A stretch of 64,000 nt of DNA from Chromatiaceae bacterium. Lineage in GTDB: Bacteria; Pseudomonadota; Gammaproteobacteria; Chromatiales; Chromatiaceae. Numbering within the stretch: the stretch's first letter is position 1; the number at the start of each line of letters is the position of its first letter. A program made the translations under genes and the position numbers. This document shows positions 43,399 through 52,937 of the stretch, piece by piece. Location: assembly GCA_016714645.1 (NCBI GenBank), contig JADKCI010000005.1:248001-312000 (forward strand), given 5' to 3'. The notes below the pieces were generated by a model that ran no database searches, was not told the origin of the DNA, and saw nothing but the letters and a program-made list of their open reading frames with translations.

Positions 43399-43767
43399 AT
43401 GTCCACCCGCCCTGGTTTCCTGGAGTCCGTCATCGACGCCGAGGGTCTGGTCGCCACCGACCACTTGGCGGAGCAGTTACATATCACCAAGACCGAATTG
43501 GCCATCGCCACGGGCCTGTCCCGGGACGCGGTCTCTAAACAGGCGCGGACCGCTAGCCGGGCGACCCAGGCGCGGCTACGCGACACCACGGAGATCATTA
43601 ACCGGGTCACACGCTGGTCAGGGTCCGTCGGGCGCGCCTTTGCCTGGTTTCGCTCCGAGCCCCTGCCGTCCTTCGGCGACAAGACCGCCGAGGATCTGGT
43701 CAAGGAGGGGCGGGCCCAGGCGGTTAAGGATTACCTGACGCGCATCGCCGAGGGCGGCTACGCATGA
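43399..43767 (+). CDS. Xre/MbcA/ParS-type antitoxin
   Basis: 122 aa from the ATG at 43399 (GAGAGG seven bases upstream); an ATG at 43384 is equally possible. The N-terminal helix-turn-helix region holds LHITKTELAIATGLSRDAVSK. The C-terminal DUF2384-type toxin-binding part has RAFAWFRSEPLPSFGDKTAEDLV and the AVKDYLTRIAEGGYA end. It neutralises the RES toxin encoded next with a 4-base overlap (ATGA) and probably represses the operon. Confidence 0.88.
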   Translation: MSTRPGFLESVIDAEGLVATDHLAEQLHITKTELAIATGLSRDAVSKQARTASRATQARLRDTTEIINRVTRWSGSVGRAFAWFRSEPLPSFGDKTAEDLVKEGRAQAVKDYLTRIAEGGYA

Positions 43768-44303
43768 AGGCGGCGGCCCTGGCGCAGCGATTTGCCGGGA
43801 CTCTCTTCCGTGCCCACAATCCGCGTTGGGCCTTTGCCCCGACCAGCGGAGCCGGGGCCGCCCGGTTCGGTGGGCGCTTCAACCGGCCGGGTCTCCCGGC
43901 CCTCTATACCTCCCTGACCCCCAAGACCGCCTGGATGGAGGCCCAGCAGGGGTTCCCCTTCAAGGCGCAGCCCCTGACCCTGGTCGCCTACCAGGTGGAT
44001 TGCGCGGCCATCGTCGATCTGACCAAACCTGAAGTGATAGCCACCCTGGGTGTGGATGGCGCGATCCTCGCCTGTCCCTGGGAGGACATCGCTTCCCGCG
44101 GGCAGCCTCCGCCGACCTGGGGCCTGGCCGATGGTCTGGTCGCCGCAGGCTGCCAGGGGGCGCTGGTCCCCAGCTTCGCCCCCGGAACGGACCCGGGAGA
44201 CCTCAACCTGGTGCTGTGGACCTGGTCCGACACCGCCCCCTGCCGGGTAGAGGTAGTGGACGACTTTGGCCGCCTGCCGCGGGACGACGCCTCCTGGCGC
44301 TAA
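43764..44303 (+). CDS. RES-domain toxin (NAD+-degrading)
   Basis: 179 aa. RES-family landmarks are LFRAHNPRWAF, the glycine-rich GAARFGGRFNRPG with R-G-R, YTSLTPKTAWMEA (the catalytic Glu) and VPSFAPGTDPGDLNLVLW near the C-terminus. RES toxins cleave NAD+ by phosphorolysis and cause growth arrest. It follows and overlaps the Xre/MbcA-type antitoxin, the classic two-gene order. All expected motifs are present, so it looks functional. Confidence 0.88.
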   Translation: MKAAALAQRFAGTLFRAHNPRWAFAPTSGAGAARFGGRFNRPGLPALYTSLTPKTAWMEAQQGFPFKAQPLTLVAYQVDCAAIVDLTKPEVIATLGVDGAILACPWEDIASRGQPPPTWGLADGLVAAGCQGALVPSFAPGTDPGDLNLVLWTWSDTAPCRVEVVDDFGRLPRDDASWR

Positions 44304-44320
44304 GGAGCGACTTGAATAAA

Positions 44321-44378
44321 ATCGCCAAGGGGGCCATTATTGCTGCACTGCACAATAATGCTCGGCCTTGGCGGCGAT
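44321..44378. other. imperfect inverted repeat after the toxin gene
   Basis: Outer arms ATCGCC(AAGG) and (CCTTGG)CGGCGAT surround an inner perfect 8-bp pair CATTATTG/CAATAATG. It could be a terminator-like hairpin or processing site, but there is no T-tract on the plus strand. Confidence 0.5.
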
Positions 44379-44421
44379 CCCGCCCAAGCTCGGGCCCTGC
44401 CTTAGTGGTAGGAGGTTTACC

Positions 44422-45219
44422 ATGCTCGACCGATCTTACCCTGATCATCCGATCGCCAGCACCAAGCCATTGGCGGATGGCACAACCTATTTGATCCGGG
44501 CTTCCACCCCGGACGACCGCGAACTGCTGCCGCGCTGCTTCTCGGCCCTCTCGCCACGTTCCCGGCGCCTGCGCTTCTTCATCGAAAAACAGGCCCTGAT
44601 GCCCGAGGAACTGGAGCGCTTTTCCCAGGTGGATGGGCATGACCACATCGCATTCGTCGCGATCCGGGTCGATGCGCGGGGCCGGGAGCTGGAACCGCTG
44701 GGCTTCGCCCGCTGCCAGCGTCTTAGCCCGGGGGGCGCGGTCGCCGAACTCTCCATGGTCACCCTGGACCAGGTGCAGGGCATGGGGGTGGGCTCCGCCC
44801 TCCTCTCTCGTCTGATCGTCGCCGCCCAGCGCCAGGGCATCGACCGCTTCTGGTTTGAGGTGCTGATGGAAAACCACGGCATGCGCCGGCTGGCACAAAA
44901 AATCCACTCCAAGGCCCAATGGGCGGATGACGGCACCCTGGAGTATGACTGCCTTCTGGCCGATGCCGTGCCAGAGGCCCTCCCCGCACCCATCCTGGCG
45001 ACGCCACCGCTTACCAAGCCCGCCCAACCCGAGCCCAGCCGCGACTGGCCCTGGTACCTGGACCCCGTCTTCTGGATGGAGCCTTGGACCGAGACCTGGC
45101 GATCCGACCTGGCCGCTTACCTGAGCCTGCTGGAGGCCGCCAACGAGGATGCCAGCCACTGGCTGGAGGGGCAGGGGCCCCTGCCCCTCTACGGCCAGGT
45201 CTGGCGGGCCGCGGCCTAG
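44422..45219 (+). CDS. GNAT family N-acetyltransferase with C-terminal extension
   Basis: 265 aa from the ATG at 44422, six bases after a GGAGG site. The GNAT core covers about residues 1-170: TYLIRASTPDDRELL, the catalytic-fold region VAELSMVTLDQVQGMGVGSALL (Q/RxxGxG/A acetyl-CoA loop), and FEVLMENHGMRRLA. The ~95-residue C-terminal extension is Pro/Trp-rich and of no known type. The ATP-grasp/Pat-like acetyltransferases of acyl-CoA synthetases share the layout, but nothing proves a protein substrate. Confidence 0.75.
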   Translation: MLDRSYPDHPIASTKPLADGTTYLIRASTPDDRELLPRCFSALSPRSRRLRFFIEKQALMPEELERFSQVDGHDHIAFVAIRVDARGRELEPLGFARCQRLSPGGAVAELSMVTLDQVQGMGVGSALLSRLIVAAQRQGIDRFWFEVLMENHGMRRLAQKIHSKAQWADDGTLEYDCLLADAVPEALPAPILATPPLTKPAQPEPSRDWPWYLDPVFWMEPWTETWRSDLAAYLSLLEAANEDASHWLEGQGPLPLYGQVWRAAA

Positions 45220-45254
45220 ATCGTTCTGACCCCCCCACTCACAATGGAAACGCC

Positions 45255-47087
45255 ATGACTCCGGAACTGATGGGGGTCCTCCTCCTGCTCGCCGCGGCTA
45301 TCCTCATGTTCGCCCTCAACCGACCTCGGGCGGATGCCGTCGCCCTCATGATGATGCTGGCCCTGCCCTTCACCGGCATCATTACCATCGGCGAGGCCAT
45401 CGCCGGCTTCAGCAATTCCAACATCGTGCTCATTGGCGCCATGTTCGTGGTTGGCGAGGCCCTGGCGCGGACCGGTGTCGCCAAGGGTATTGGCGACTGG
45501 CTCGCGGACCGGGGCGGCAGCAGCGCCTGGTTGCTGACCCTGCTCATCATGCTGGCGGTGGGCCTGCTCGGCTCCCTCATGAGCAGCACGGGGGTTGTGG
45601 CCATCTTCATCCCGGTGGTGCTCCGCATCGCCAACCGGACTGGGGTCGACCCCGCCCAACTCCTCATGCCCATGGCCTATGCCGCCCTGGTTAGCGGCAT
45701 GCTGACCCTGGTGGCCACCTCGCCCAACCTCATCATCAACTACGAACTGGTGCGCTCCGGTGTCGAGGGCCTGAACTTCTTCAGCTTCACCCCCTTCGGC
45801 CTGCCGATTCTGGTGGTGACCATCCTCTACATGCTGGTGGCGCGGCGCTGGCTGCGCTCGACCCGATCGGACGTGTCCGGCGGGCGGCCCCAACCGGAAA
45901 TGATGGACTGGATCGACCGCTATGGCCTGGCGAATCGTGAATATCGGGTGCGGGTCCTGCCGGGGTCTTGCCTGCTGATGCGATCGCTTGGCGAGATTGA
46001 TTTACCGAGTAAAATCGGGGTAAGAGTGCTCCTTATCGAGCGCGGCACCGGCCCCTCCCGGCGGATTCTGGCACGCTCGCCGGACACCGTCCTGGAGGTG
46101 GATGACATCCTCTTGCTGGATGTTGACACCGACCGGGGCGATGTAAAAGGCCTCAGCAACCGGTATCAGGTCGAGGTGTTGCCTCGCTCCCAGCGCTACT
46201 TCATTGATAAGGCGGATAACGTCGGCATGATCGAGGTCATGGTCCCACAGGAGTCCCAGCTCATCGATATGACGGTGGCCGAGGCCATGGAGTTGACCGA
46301 CGCCCAGTTGACGGTGGTCGGCCTGCGCCGGGGCCGCGACCCGCATCCGCCCTTTGGTCTCCGCGAGGAGATCCTGCAGGGCGGCGACACCCTGCTCCTC
46401 GCCGGACCCTGGAAGCCCCTCCGCCAACTCCAGAAGGGTGGTCACGATCTGGTCGCCCTGAATCTTCCCAAGGAATTCGACGAGGTCCTGCCCGCGGCCA
46501 AGAAGGCGCCCCAAGCCATCCTGGTCCTCCTCCTGACGGTGACCCTCATGGCCACGGGCATCATCCCCAATGTCCATGCCGCCCTCCTCGGCGCCTTCCT
46601 CATGGGCGCCTTCGGCTGCATCAAGATCGATAAGGCCTATCGGGCGATCCAGTGGAAGACCCTCATCATGATCGTCGGCATGATGCCCTTCGCCCTGGCC
46701 CTGGAACGGACCGGTGGCGTTGATCTAGCGGCCAATGCGCTCGTGCAGTTGCTGGGTACGGCCCATCCCCGCGTCATCCTGGGCGTTCTTTTCGCCATTA
46801 CGGTCATGTCCGGCCTCTTTATCGTCAATACCGCCAATGCCGTTCTGATCATTCCCATCGCCCTGGCGGTCGCCCACCACCTGGGGGCCTCGCCCTACCC
46901 CTTCGCCATGATCGTGGCCCTGGGCGCCTCCGCCACCTTCATGACCCACATCTCCCCCATCAACATCCTGGTCCAAAGCAAAGGCAACTATGGCTTTATC
47001 GACTTCGTCCGCATCGGCTTGCCCCTGACCCTCATCATCGGCTTCACCTCCGTGTTCCTGGTTTCCTGGTTGTTGCCTTTATACTGA
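45255..47087 (+). CDS. SLC13-family transporter with two TrkA-C domains
   Basis: 610 aa from the ATG at 45255. About twelve hydrophobic segments in two blocks flank a soluble central region (about residues 205-390) with two RCK_C/TrkA-C modules. The N-terminal block has the SLC13 motif GFSNSNIVLIGAMFVVGEAL and SSTGVVAIFIPVV; the C-terminal block has NTANAVLIIPIALA and HISPINILVQSKGNYGF. Such proteins are sodium/dicarboxylate- or sulfate-type carriers; substrate cannot be fixed from sequence. The gene follows the GNAT gene by about 35 bases. Confidence 0.88.
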   Translation: MTPELMGVLLLLAAAILMFALNRPRADAVALMMMLALPFTGIITIGEAIAGFSNSNIVLIGAMFVVGEALARTGVAKGIGDWLADRGGSSAWLLTLLIMLAVGLLGSLMSSTGVVAIFIPVVLRIANRTGVDPAQLLMPMAYAALVSGMLTLVATSPNLIINYELVRSGVEGLNFFSFTPFGLPILVVTILYMLVARRWLRSTRSDVSGGRPQPEMMDWIDRYGLANREYRVRVLPGSCLLMRSLGEIDLPSKIGVRVLLIERGTGPSRRILARSPDTVLEVDDILLLDVDTDRGDVKGLSNRYQVEVLPRSQRYFIDKADNVGMIEVMVPQESQLIDMTVAEAMELTDAQLTVVGLRRGRDPHPPFGLREEILQGGDTLLLAGPWKPLRQLQKGGHDLVALNLPKEFDEVLPAAKKAPQAILVLLLTVTLMATGIIPNVHAALLGAFLMGAFGCIKIDKAYRAIQWKTLIMIVGMMPFALALERTGGVDLAANALVQLLGTAHPRVILGVLFAITVMSGLFIVNTANAVLIIPIALAVAHHLGASPYPFAMIVALGASATFMTHISPINILVQSKGNYGFIDFVRIGLPLTLIIGFTSVFLVSWLLPLY

Positions 47088-47199
47088 TCCGTCATTGAGC
47101 GCCGGGTCGCCAACAGCGGCCATCCCCGCGCCTCGGCCCTACTTAACCCTACCGGCGGTGATAGCCCGCCCACAGCCCCCAACCGCGGAAACCCTTCCC

Positions 47200-48240
47200 A
47201 TGGACACGAAAACCCCCAAATCCAACCGCCCCCCGGTCCAGATTGACCTCGCCCTCCAGGGGGGCGGGTCTCATGGTGCCCTGACCTGGGGGGTGCTGGA
47301 CCGGCTGCTGGAGGAGGACTGGCTGGTGATCGAGGGGATCTCGGGCACCTCGGCGGGCGCCATGAACGCAGCGGTACTCTGCGACGGCTTTGTCCGGGGT
47401 GGCCCCCAGGGGGCGCGGGCGGCGATGACGGATTTCTGGCGGCAGGTCGCGGAGGCGGCCCGCTGGAGCCCCCTGCAGCGGACCCCCCTGGACCGGCTCA
47501 TGGGGCGCTGGACCCTCGAACAATCACCGGTCTTCATCGCCTTCGAACTCGCCGCGCGCATGATCTCGCCCTACGACATGAATCCCGCCGCCTATCACCC
47601 CTTGCGCGACATCCTGGCCCAGTGCATCGACGTCAAGCGTCTTGCGGCCTCCCCCATCAAGCTGTTCATCACGGCCACCAAGGTCAGCACGGGCCGCGGC
47701 CGGGTCTTTCGCAACGCGGACATCTGTCCGGAGGTCCTGCTCGCCTCGGCCTGCCTGCCCACCCTCTTCCAGGCCATCGAGATCGAGGGCGAGGCCTACT
47801 GGGATGGGGGCTATGCCGGTAATCCGACCATTACCCCCCTGGTGCGGGAGTCCGATGCCCACGACACCATTCTGGTCCAGATCAACCCCGTGGAGCGCCT
47901 GGACATACCGCGCAACGCCAGCGAGATCCATAACCGGCTGAACGAGGTCGCCTTCAACGCCCCCTTGCTCAAGGAGTTGCGCATGATGGCCCTCTTGCGC
48001 CAGGTGGCGGACCCGGGTCAATCCGAGGGGGCGCGATGGGCGGCGATGCGCATGCACCGTATTTCCAGCCCTTTGATGCTGGAGTTGGGCTATTCCTCCA
48101 AGATGAACGCCGAATGGGAGTTTCTGTGTCTGTTGCGGGACGAGGGCCGCCGCCAGGCCGGACTGTTCCTGGAGCAACACGGCGACGATCTGGGCCACCG
48201 CTCGTCGCTGGACCTCGACACCTTTATTGACTGGGAGTGA
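47200..48240 (+). CDS. patatin-like phospholipase
   Basis: 346 aa from the ATG at 47200. The oxyanion loop QGGGSHGALTWG, nucleophile elbow GTSAG with Ser, and the DGG motif at YWDGGYAGNP supplying the catalytic Asp are all present. This Ser-Asp dyad hydrolase family acts on lipids, usually in the cytoplasm or at the membrane. No signal peptide is seen. It is followed by a GntP-type permease. Confidence 0.88.
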   Translation: MDTKTPKSNRPPVQIDLALQGGGSHGALTWGVLDRLLEEDWLVIEGISGTSAGAMNAAVLCDGFVRGGPQGARAAMTDFWRQVAEAARWSPLQRTPLDRLMGRWTLEQSPVFIAFELAARMISPYDMNPAAYHPLRDILAQCIDVKRLAASPIKLFITATKVSTGRGRVFRNADICPEVLLASACLPTLFQAIEIEGEAYWDGGYAGNPTITPLVRESDAHDTILVQINPVERLDIPRNASEIHNRLNEVAFNAPLLKELRMMALLRQVADPGQSEGARWAAMRMHRISSPLMLELGYSSKMNAEWEFLCLLRDEGRRQAGLFLEQHGDDLGHRSSLDLDTFIDWE

Positions 48241-48295
48241 ATCCGGAGCGGATTTCAACTCATCCACCTCTTAACCCAACTATCTGGACTGAAGC

Positions 48296-49756
48296 ATGGG
48301 ACTCCTGGGAATTCTACTCGGCCTCGCCCTCCTGATCGGCCTTGCCTACCGGGGCTGGAGCGTCCTCTTGCTTGCCCCGGCCGCCGGCATGGTCGCCACC
48401 CTCTTCACCAGCGAGCCCCTGCTCGCCCACTGGACCCAGACCTTCATGGGCAGCGCGGCCGGTTTCCTGGCCCAGTTCTTCCCCCTCTTCCTCCTCGGCG
48501 CCCTCTTTGGCAAGCTGATGGACGACAGCGGCTCGGTCACCGCCATCGCCCACTTCATGAGCACCCGGCTGGGTCCGCGCCGCGCCGTGCTGGCGGTGGT
48601 CCTGGCCGGCGCCCTGGTGACTTACGGCGGGGTCAGCCTCTTTGTCGCCTTCTTCGTCCTGGCGCCCATGGCCCAGGCCTTGTTTCGGGACGCCAAAATT
48701 CCGGGACACCTGGCGCCGGGGGCCATCTGGCTGGGGGCCGCGACCTTCACCATGTCGGCCATGCCTGGCACCCCCGCGATTCAAAATGCCATTCCCATGC
48801 CCTTCTTTGGCTCCACCCCCTTCGCCGCGCCGGGCCTGGGGCTGATTGCCTCCGCCATCATGCTGGTCTTCGGACTCTGGTGGCTGGGTCTCCGTGTCGC
48901 CAAGGCCCGGCGCCTGGAGCTGGTTATTAGCGATGTTCTGGCCCAGAACTCCGCGCCAGATAGGGCGGCGGAGGATCCTCTGGTGCGGGAGCGTTCCACC
49001 ATCGTCCAGAACTTTGACCCACCGGAGATGCACCACGGCCATCGCAGCCCGGACTTGCCCTCCGCCCTGGTAGCCTTCCTGCCCCTGATCGTAGTGATCG
49101 GGGTCAATCTCCTCATGTCCCTGGTCGTCCTCCCCCGGCTGCACCTGGATTTTCTGGCCGAGGACCGCTGGGGGCCCACCTCGCTCCAGGCCGTTGGCGG
49201 GATCTGGGCGGTGCTCATCGCCCTCTTTGCCGCCATCCTGGTCTTGCTGGCCCTCAATTCACGTCGCCTGACCCAGATCCGCGAGACCATGGACGCCGGC
49301 GCCAATGCCTCCGTCCTCCCGGCCCTGAGCGTCGCCAGCCTGGTCGGTTTTGGGGCCGTGGTCGCCGCCCTCCCCGCCTTCGAGCTGGTGCGCGACTGGG
49401 TGCTGGCGATCGAGGGCGGCCCCCTGGTGTCCCTCGCCGTCTCCACGAACATCCTCTCGGCCCTCACCGGCTCGGCCTCCGGCGGCATGACCATCGCCCT
49501 GGATGCCCTGGGCGCCACCTATCTGCAAATGGCCAACGACATGGGCATGGATCCCGGCTTGCTGCATCGCGTCGCCGTCATCGCCTCCGGCACCCTGGAC
49601 AGCCTGCCCCACAACGGCGCCGTGGTCACCCTGTTCGCCGTGTGCGGCGTGACCCACCGCGACAGCTATCTCGATATCGTCATGGTCGGTATACTCGGTG
49701 CCCTGCTGGCCTTGGTAGCCGTCATCGTCCTGGGGACCCTGCTTGGGTCCTTTTAA
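48296..49756 (+). CDS. GntP-family permease
   Basis: 486 aa with about twelve hydrophobic segments. The opening GLLGILLGLALLIGLAYRG and FPLFLLGALFGKLMDDSGS match the GntP/gluconate permease group, with TYGGVSLFVAFF and the loop MSAMPGTPAIQNAIP. The C-terminal ASGTLDSLPHNGAVVTLFAV is a second family signature. Members carry gluconate, hydroxybutyrate or other short organic acids; the substrate is not determined. Confidence 0.85.
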   Translation: MGLLGILLGLALLIGLAYRGWSVLLLAPAAGMVATLFTSEPLLAHWTQTFMGSAAGFLAQFFPLFLLGALFGKLMDDSGSVTAIAHFMSTRLGPRRAVLAVVLAGALVTYGGVSLFVAFFVLAPMAQALFRDAKIPGHLAPGAIWLGAATFTMSAMPGTPAIQNAIPMPFFGSTPFAAPGLGLIASAIMLVFGLWWLGLRVAKARRLELVISDVLAQNSAPDRAAEDPLVRERSTIVQNFDPPEMHHGHRSPDLPSALVAFLPLIVVIGVNLLMSLVVLPRLHLDFLAEDRWGPTSLQAVGGIWAVLIALFAAILVLLALNSRRLTQIRETMDAGANASVLPALSVASLVGFGAVVAALPAFELVRDWVLAIEGGPLVSLAVSTNILSALTGSASGGMTIALDALGATYLQMANDMGMDPGLLHRVAVIASGTLDSLPHNGAVVTLFAVCGVTHRDSYLDIVMVGILGALLALVAVIVLGTLLGSF

Positions 49757-49762
49757 TTTGTT

Positions 49763-50908
49763 ATGTTCAAACGGATATGCAATAACCAGATGAAAGAACA
49801 CCGCTTTATATCCTGGCCAGGCATCCTGCTGGCCATCCTGGCGAGCGTCGCCACCCTGTCCGGGGCCCAGGCTGGCGATTTCGCCGCCTGCGCGGATATT
49901 CTCAACGACCAGGGGCGCCTGGCCTGTTATGACCGCGCCGCCAGGACGGTCCCGGTAGCGGCCGCGAACCCCAGCGGTAGCGCCAATAGCCAACCCATGA
50001 CGGCGCCCGCGAAGGGGCCTGGGACGGCAACCCCCACCGTGACCCATGCCGAGTCCGCGCCAGGAGCGGCGGTAGCTCCGACAAGTCCGCCCGCCACCTC
50101 CCTGCTCGGCACGGCCTGGGCGCTGAGCCCGGATTCCGCCCGCTACGGCATCAACCTCTATCGCCCCAACTATCTCCTGGTCGCCCGCTACTCCGATAAT
50201 CCCAATGAGCACCCCTTCACACCGCTTTTCCCCCCGGGGTATGTGAACTTTGATCAGGTCGAGGCCCGCTTCCAGCTCAGCTTCAAGTTCCGGCTTTGGG
50301 CCACCGATGATCGTCGCTTCGGTGTCTGGGCGGCCTACACCCAGCAAAACCAGTGGCAGGTTTATAACAAGGCCATGTCGAGCCCCTTCCGGGAAACCAA
50401 CTACGAGCCCGAGGCGATGCTCACCTACAACCCCGATCTGGCCCTGGGCGGCGGTTTCCATTGGCGCCTCTTCAACCTCGGCCTGAATCACCAATCCAAC
50501 GGCCGCACGGATGCCTTGTCCCGGAGCTGGAACCGCGTTATCGCCACCTTTGGCGTTGAGACCGATAACTTCGTCCTGCTGGTGCGGCCCTGGTATCGCA
50601 TCGGAGAGGAAGAAGCCGAGGACGACAACCCGGATATCGAGGATTACCTGGGCTACGGCGATATCACCGGCATCTACAAGTGGCACGGTCACAGCTTCAC
50701 CCTCATGGGCCGGGGCAATCCCAGCACCGGCAAGGGGGCGGCCCAGATTGCCTGGACCACGCCGCCGCTGTTAGGGCCCCTGCGCGGCTATGTCCAGGCC
50801 TTCACCGGCTATGGCGACAGCATGATCGACTACAACTGGAGCCAGAACGCCATCGGCATCGGCGTTTCCCTGAATGACCTGCTCGATCAACCCATCCAGC
50901 GGTTTTGA
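49763..50908 (+). CDS. pldA: outer-membrane phospholipase A
   Basis: 381 aa. A signal peptide (cleavage about AQA|GD near residue 37) and a short Cys pair precede an unusually Ala/Pro/Thr-rich linker. The barrel then begins near YGINLYRPNYLLVARYS. The catalytic region is visible as LGLNHQSNGRTD (His and Ser of NHQSNGR) and SRSWNRV with the Asn. The last residue is Phe, as expected of an outer-membrane barrel. It hydrolyses phospholipids in the outer leaflet. Confidence 0.9.
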   Translation: MFKRICNNQMKEHRFISWPGILLAILASVATLSGAQAGDFAACADILNDQGRLACYDRAARTVPVAAANPSGSANSQPMTAPAKGPGTATPTVTHAESAPGAAVAPTSPPATSLLGTAWALSPDSARYGINLYRPNYLLVARYSDNPNEHPFTPLFPPGYVNFDQVEARFQLSFKFRLWATDDRRFGVWAAYTQQNQWQVYNKAMSSPFRETNYEPEAMLTYNPDLALGGGFHWRLFNLGLNHQSNGRTDALSRSWNRVIATFGVETDNFVLLVRPWYRIGEEEAEDDNPDIEDYLGYGDITGIYKWHGHSFTLMGRGNPSTGKGAAQIAWTTPPLLGPLRGYVQAFTGYGDSMIDYNWSQNAIGIGVSLNDLLDQPIQRF

Positions 50909-51111
50909 ACCCTAGCCCCTTAAACTTCCCGGACCGGCCAAGAGCCCATGCCGCCCCTTGCCCACGGCCGTGTCGAGGACTAATATCCCGCCTTCTGGCA
51001 CGTCATCTTTCCCTAAACCTGGCTTGGACCTCATATCGGCTGGATCTGGATCAGCCCAGGCGACCCAAGTTACCCTGACCCATAGCCCGCCTCTGGCGGC
51101 CGAGGAAGCTT

Positions 51112-51705
51112 ATGTTCAAGAACACCCTGGACGATCCCCAATACGCCAAGGTCGATAGCCTGGCGGTTACTTTCGAGCGCACGGGCCGCACCGGTTTCTG
51201 GGCGCAACTGGTGCTGGGCACCTTCCCGGTAGTGGTCATGGCCTTTGTCCTCTTCTACGCCGGCAGCCTGTCCGGCACCCGCGCCGGGGTACCCATCGTC
51301 GAGTGGCTGGCCCTGGGCAACATCCTTCTCCTCTTCTTCACCACCTACTGGTTCCATCGTTACCGGGGCCTGGGCAAGCGGATTGCCGACCCCGTCGCCC
51401 GTCCCACCGGCGAGGAAGTGGCTGGCAAGGTCTGGACCGGTCTGATGGCCAGCGGCCTGGGCATCCTCTTCTCCATCCTGGTGATGCTCTTCGAGGTGGG
51501 CCAAATCTTTTTCTACTTCCTGACCGCCCCCCAAGGAGGCGTTCCCACTGTCCAGGTGAACGGGGCAACCTTTGTCTCCGCCATCGACATGGCAAGCCTC
51601 ATGGCCCTGGTGATGACCATGGCCGCCGAGGTGCTGGTGACCATTATGGGCCTCTGGCTCCTCTTCCGGACCAGCCGCGCCTATGCGGTGGCCAAGCCAG
51701 CCTAG
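51112..51705 (+). CDS. membrane protein, probably DUF3611 family
   Basis: 197 aa with four hydrophobic segments at about 30-50, 62-78, 108-140 and 165-188. The blocks FERTGRTGFWAQLVLGTFPVV and the FRTSRAYAVAKPA end fit DUF3611-type proteins. Function is unknown. It stands alone between OMPLA and a lipase-like gene with a 200-base upstream spacer. Confidence 0.6.
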   Translation: MFKNTLDDPQYAKVDSLAVTFERTGRTGFWAQLVLGTFPVVVMAFVLFYAGSLSGTRAGVPIVEWLALGNILLLFFTTYWFHRYRGLGKRIADPVARPTGEEVAGKVWTGLMASGLGILFSILVMLFEVGQIFFYFLTAPQGGVPTVQVNGATFVSAIDMASLMALVMTMAAEVLVTIMGLWLLFRTSRAYAVAKPA

Positions 51706-51776
51706 GTCCCAAGAGCCGCAAGGTTTGCCCCGATTACCGGGGCATGCCTGAAAGCCTTGCTCATTCGTAGCCGGCC

Positions 51777-52838
51777 ATGCCAGCCCGTACGCAAGGACGC
51801 CCCCGGCGCTGGCCGCGCTGGCTGGCCATCACCTTGGTCGCCCTGGCCGCCCTGATACTGGGCTGGACCTGGTGGTCCGGGGATAATCCCCGCGCCGACC
51901 GCCACCTGCGCGGCCTCATCAGCCAACAACTCCATGCCTGGTTTCCCACCGCCATGGCGCCAGATGACGGCTGGCACGGCCTCTATCGGCGTGACCCCCA
52001 GGCCCCGCCCCAGGCCCCGCCCGTCCTCTTAATTCATGGCCTGGATGAGCCCGGCGATATCTGGGATGACCTGGCGCCCGCCTTGACGCAGGCGGGTTTC
52101 GCGGTATGGGAGTTCCGCTATCCCAACGACCAGGGCATCGACCGCAGCACCGCCTACCTGGCGCAACACTGGCCGGAATTGCCCGCGGACCAGCCGCTGG
52201 TTCTCATTGGCCACAGCATGGGTGGGCTGGTGGCGCGGGAATTCGTCTCCCGTTGGCGGCACCCGGTCGCGACGATTCCCCTGGTGGACGGCGCCCCCGT
52301 GGGTGGGGTCATCCTGGTAGGCACCCCGAATCAGGGTTCGGAGTGGGCCAGGCTGCGCATCTGGCTGGAATTGCGCGATCACCTCGCCAACCAGCGCCCA
52401 GGCCCCCTCGACCCGCTGGCCGGGCTGAGGGACGGCCTCGGCGAGGCCAAGATCGATTTGCTCCCGGGCAGCGACTTCCTCAAGGTGCTCAATGACCGCC
52501 CCTGGCCAGCGACGGTGCCGCTGTTTATCATCGCTGCCCGGCTGATCGGCCCCCCCGGCGAGCGACTGGCGGATTTGAAGGCGGCGGCGGTCGCCACGGG
52601 CCTGGGTGAATTGGCCAGGGAACTGGCAGACCTGGATGCCCAACTCGGGGAGGGGCTGGGGGATGGTCTGGTGAGCCTGGAATCCGCCCGGCTAGCGGCC
52701 CTCGAACCCTTGGTGGTCAATGCCTCCCACCGTGGCATGATTCGCCGACTGTTCGCGGGTAACCCGGAACCGCCCGCCATTGCCCCCATTCTGACCACCC
52801 TGCGGCAGTGGCAAGCACCGGAGCCAACCGCGAAATAA
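51777..52838 (+). CDS. membrane-anchored alpha/beta hydrolase (lipase-like)
   Basis: 353 aa. One N-terminal hydrophobic segment (about 14-33) should anchor or export it. The oxyanion motif LLIHGLDEPGDIWDDL and the nucleophile elbow GHSMGG identify the hydrolase core; a downstream NASHRGMIR supplies a candidate catalytic His. It resembles lipases acting in the periplasm. Substrate unknown. Confidence 0.8.
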   Translation: MPARTQGRPRRWPRWLAITLVALAALILGWTWWSGDNPRADRHLRGLISQQLHAWFPTAMAPDDGWHGLYRRDPQAPPQAPPVLLIHGLDEPGDIWDDLAPALTQAGFAVWEFRYPNDQGIDRSTAYLAQHWPELPADQPLVLIGHSMGGLVAREFVSRWRHPVATIPLVDGAPVGGVILVGTPNQGSEWARLRIWLELRDHLANQRPGPLDPLAGLRDGLGEAKIDLLPGSDFLKVLNDRPWPATVPLFIIAARLIGPPGERLADLKAAAVATGLGELARELADLDAQLGEGLGDGLVSLESARLAALEPLVVNASHRGMIRRLFAGNPEPPAIAPILTTLRQWQAPEPTAK

Positions 52839-52937
52839 CGGCCCCGACCCTGCCGGCCGGGAACCCGGGGCAAGACATCTCTTCGAAACCCAGGGCGTCC
52901 ATGTCGGACACCCGCCTACTCAATAAGGAAAATTATC

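Noticed and set aside
49259..50692. 477-codon minus-strand open frame
   Set aside because: It lies over the GntP permease end and OMPLA on the other strand; low-complexity Gly/Ala/Asp/Gln composition marks it as a shadow.
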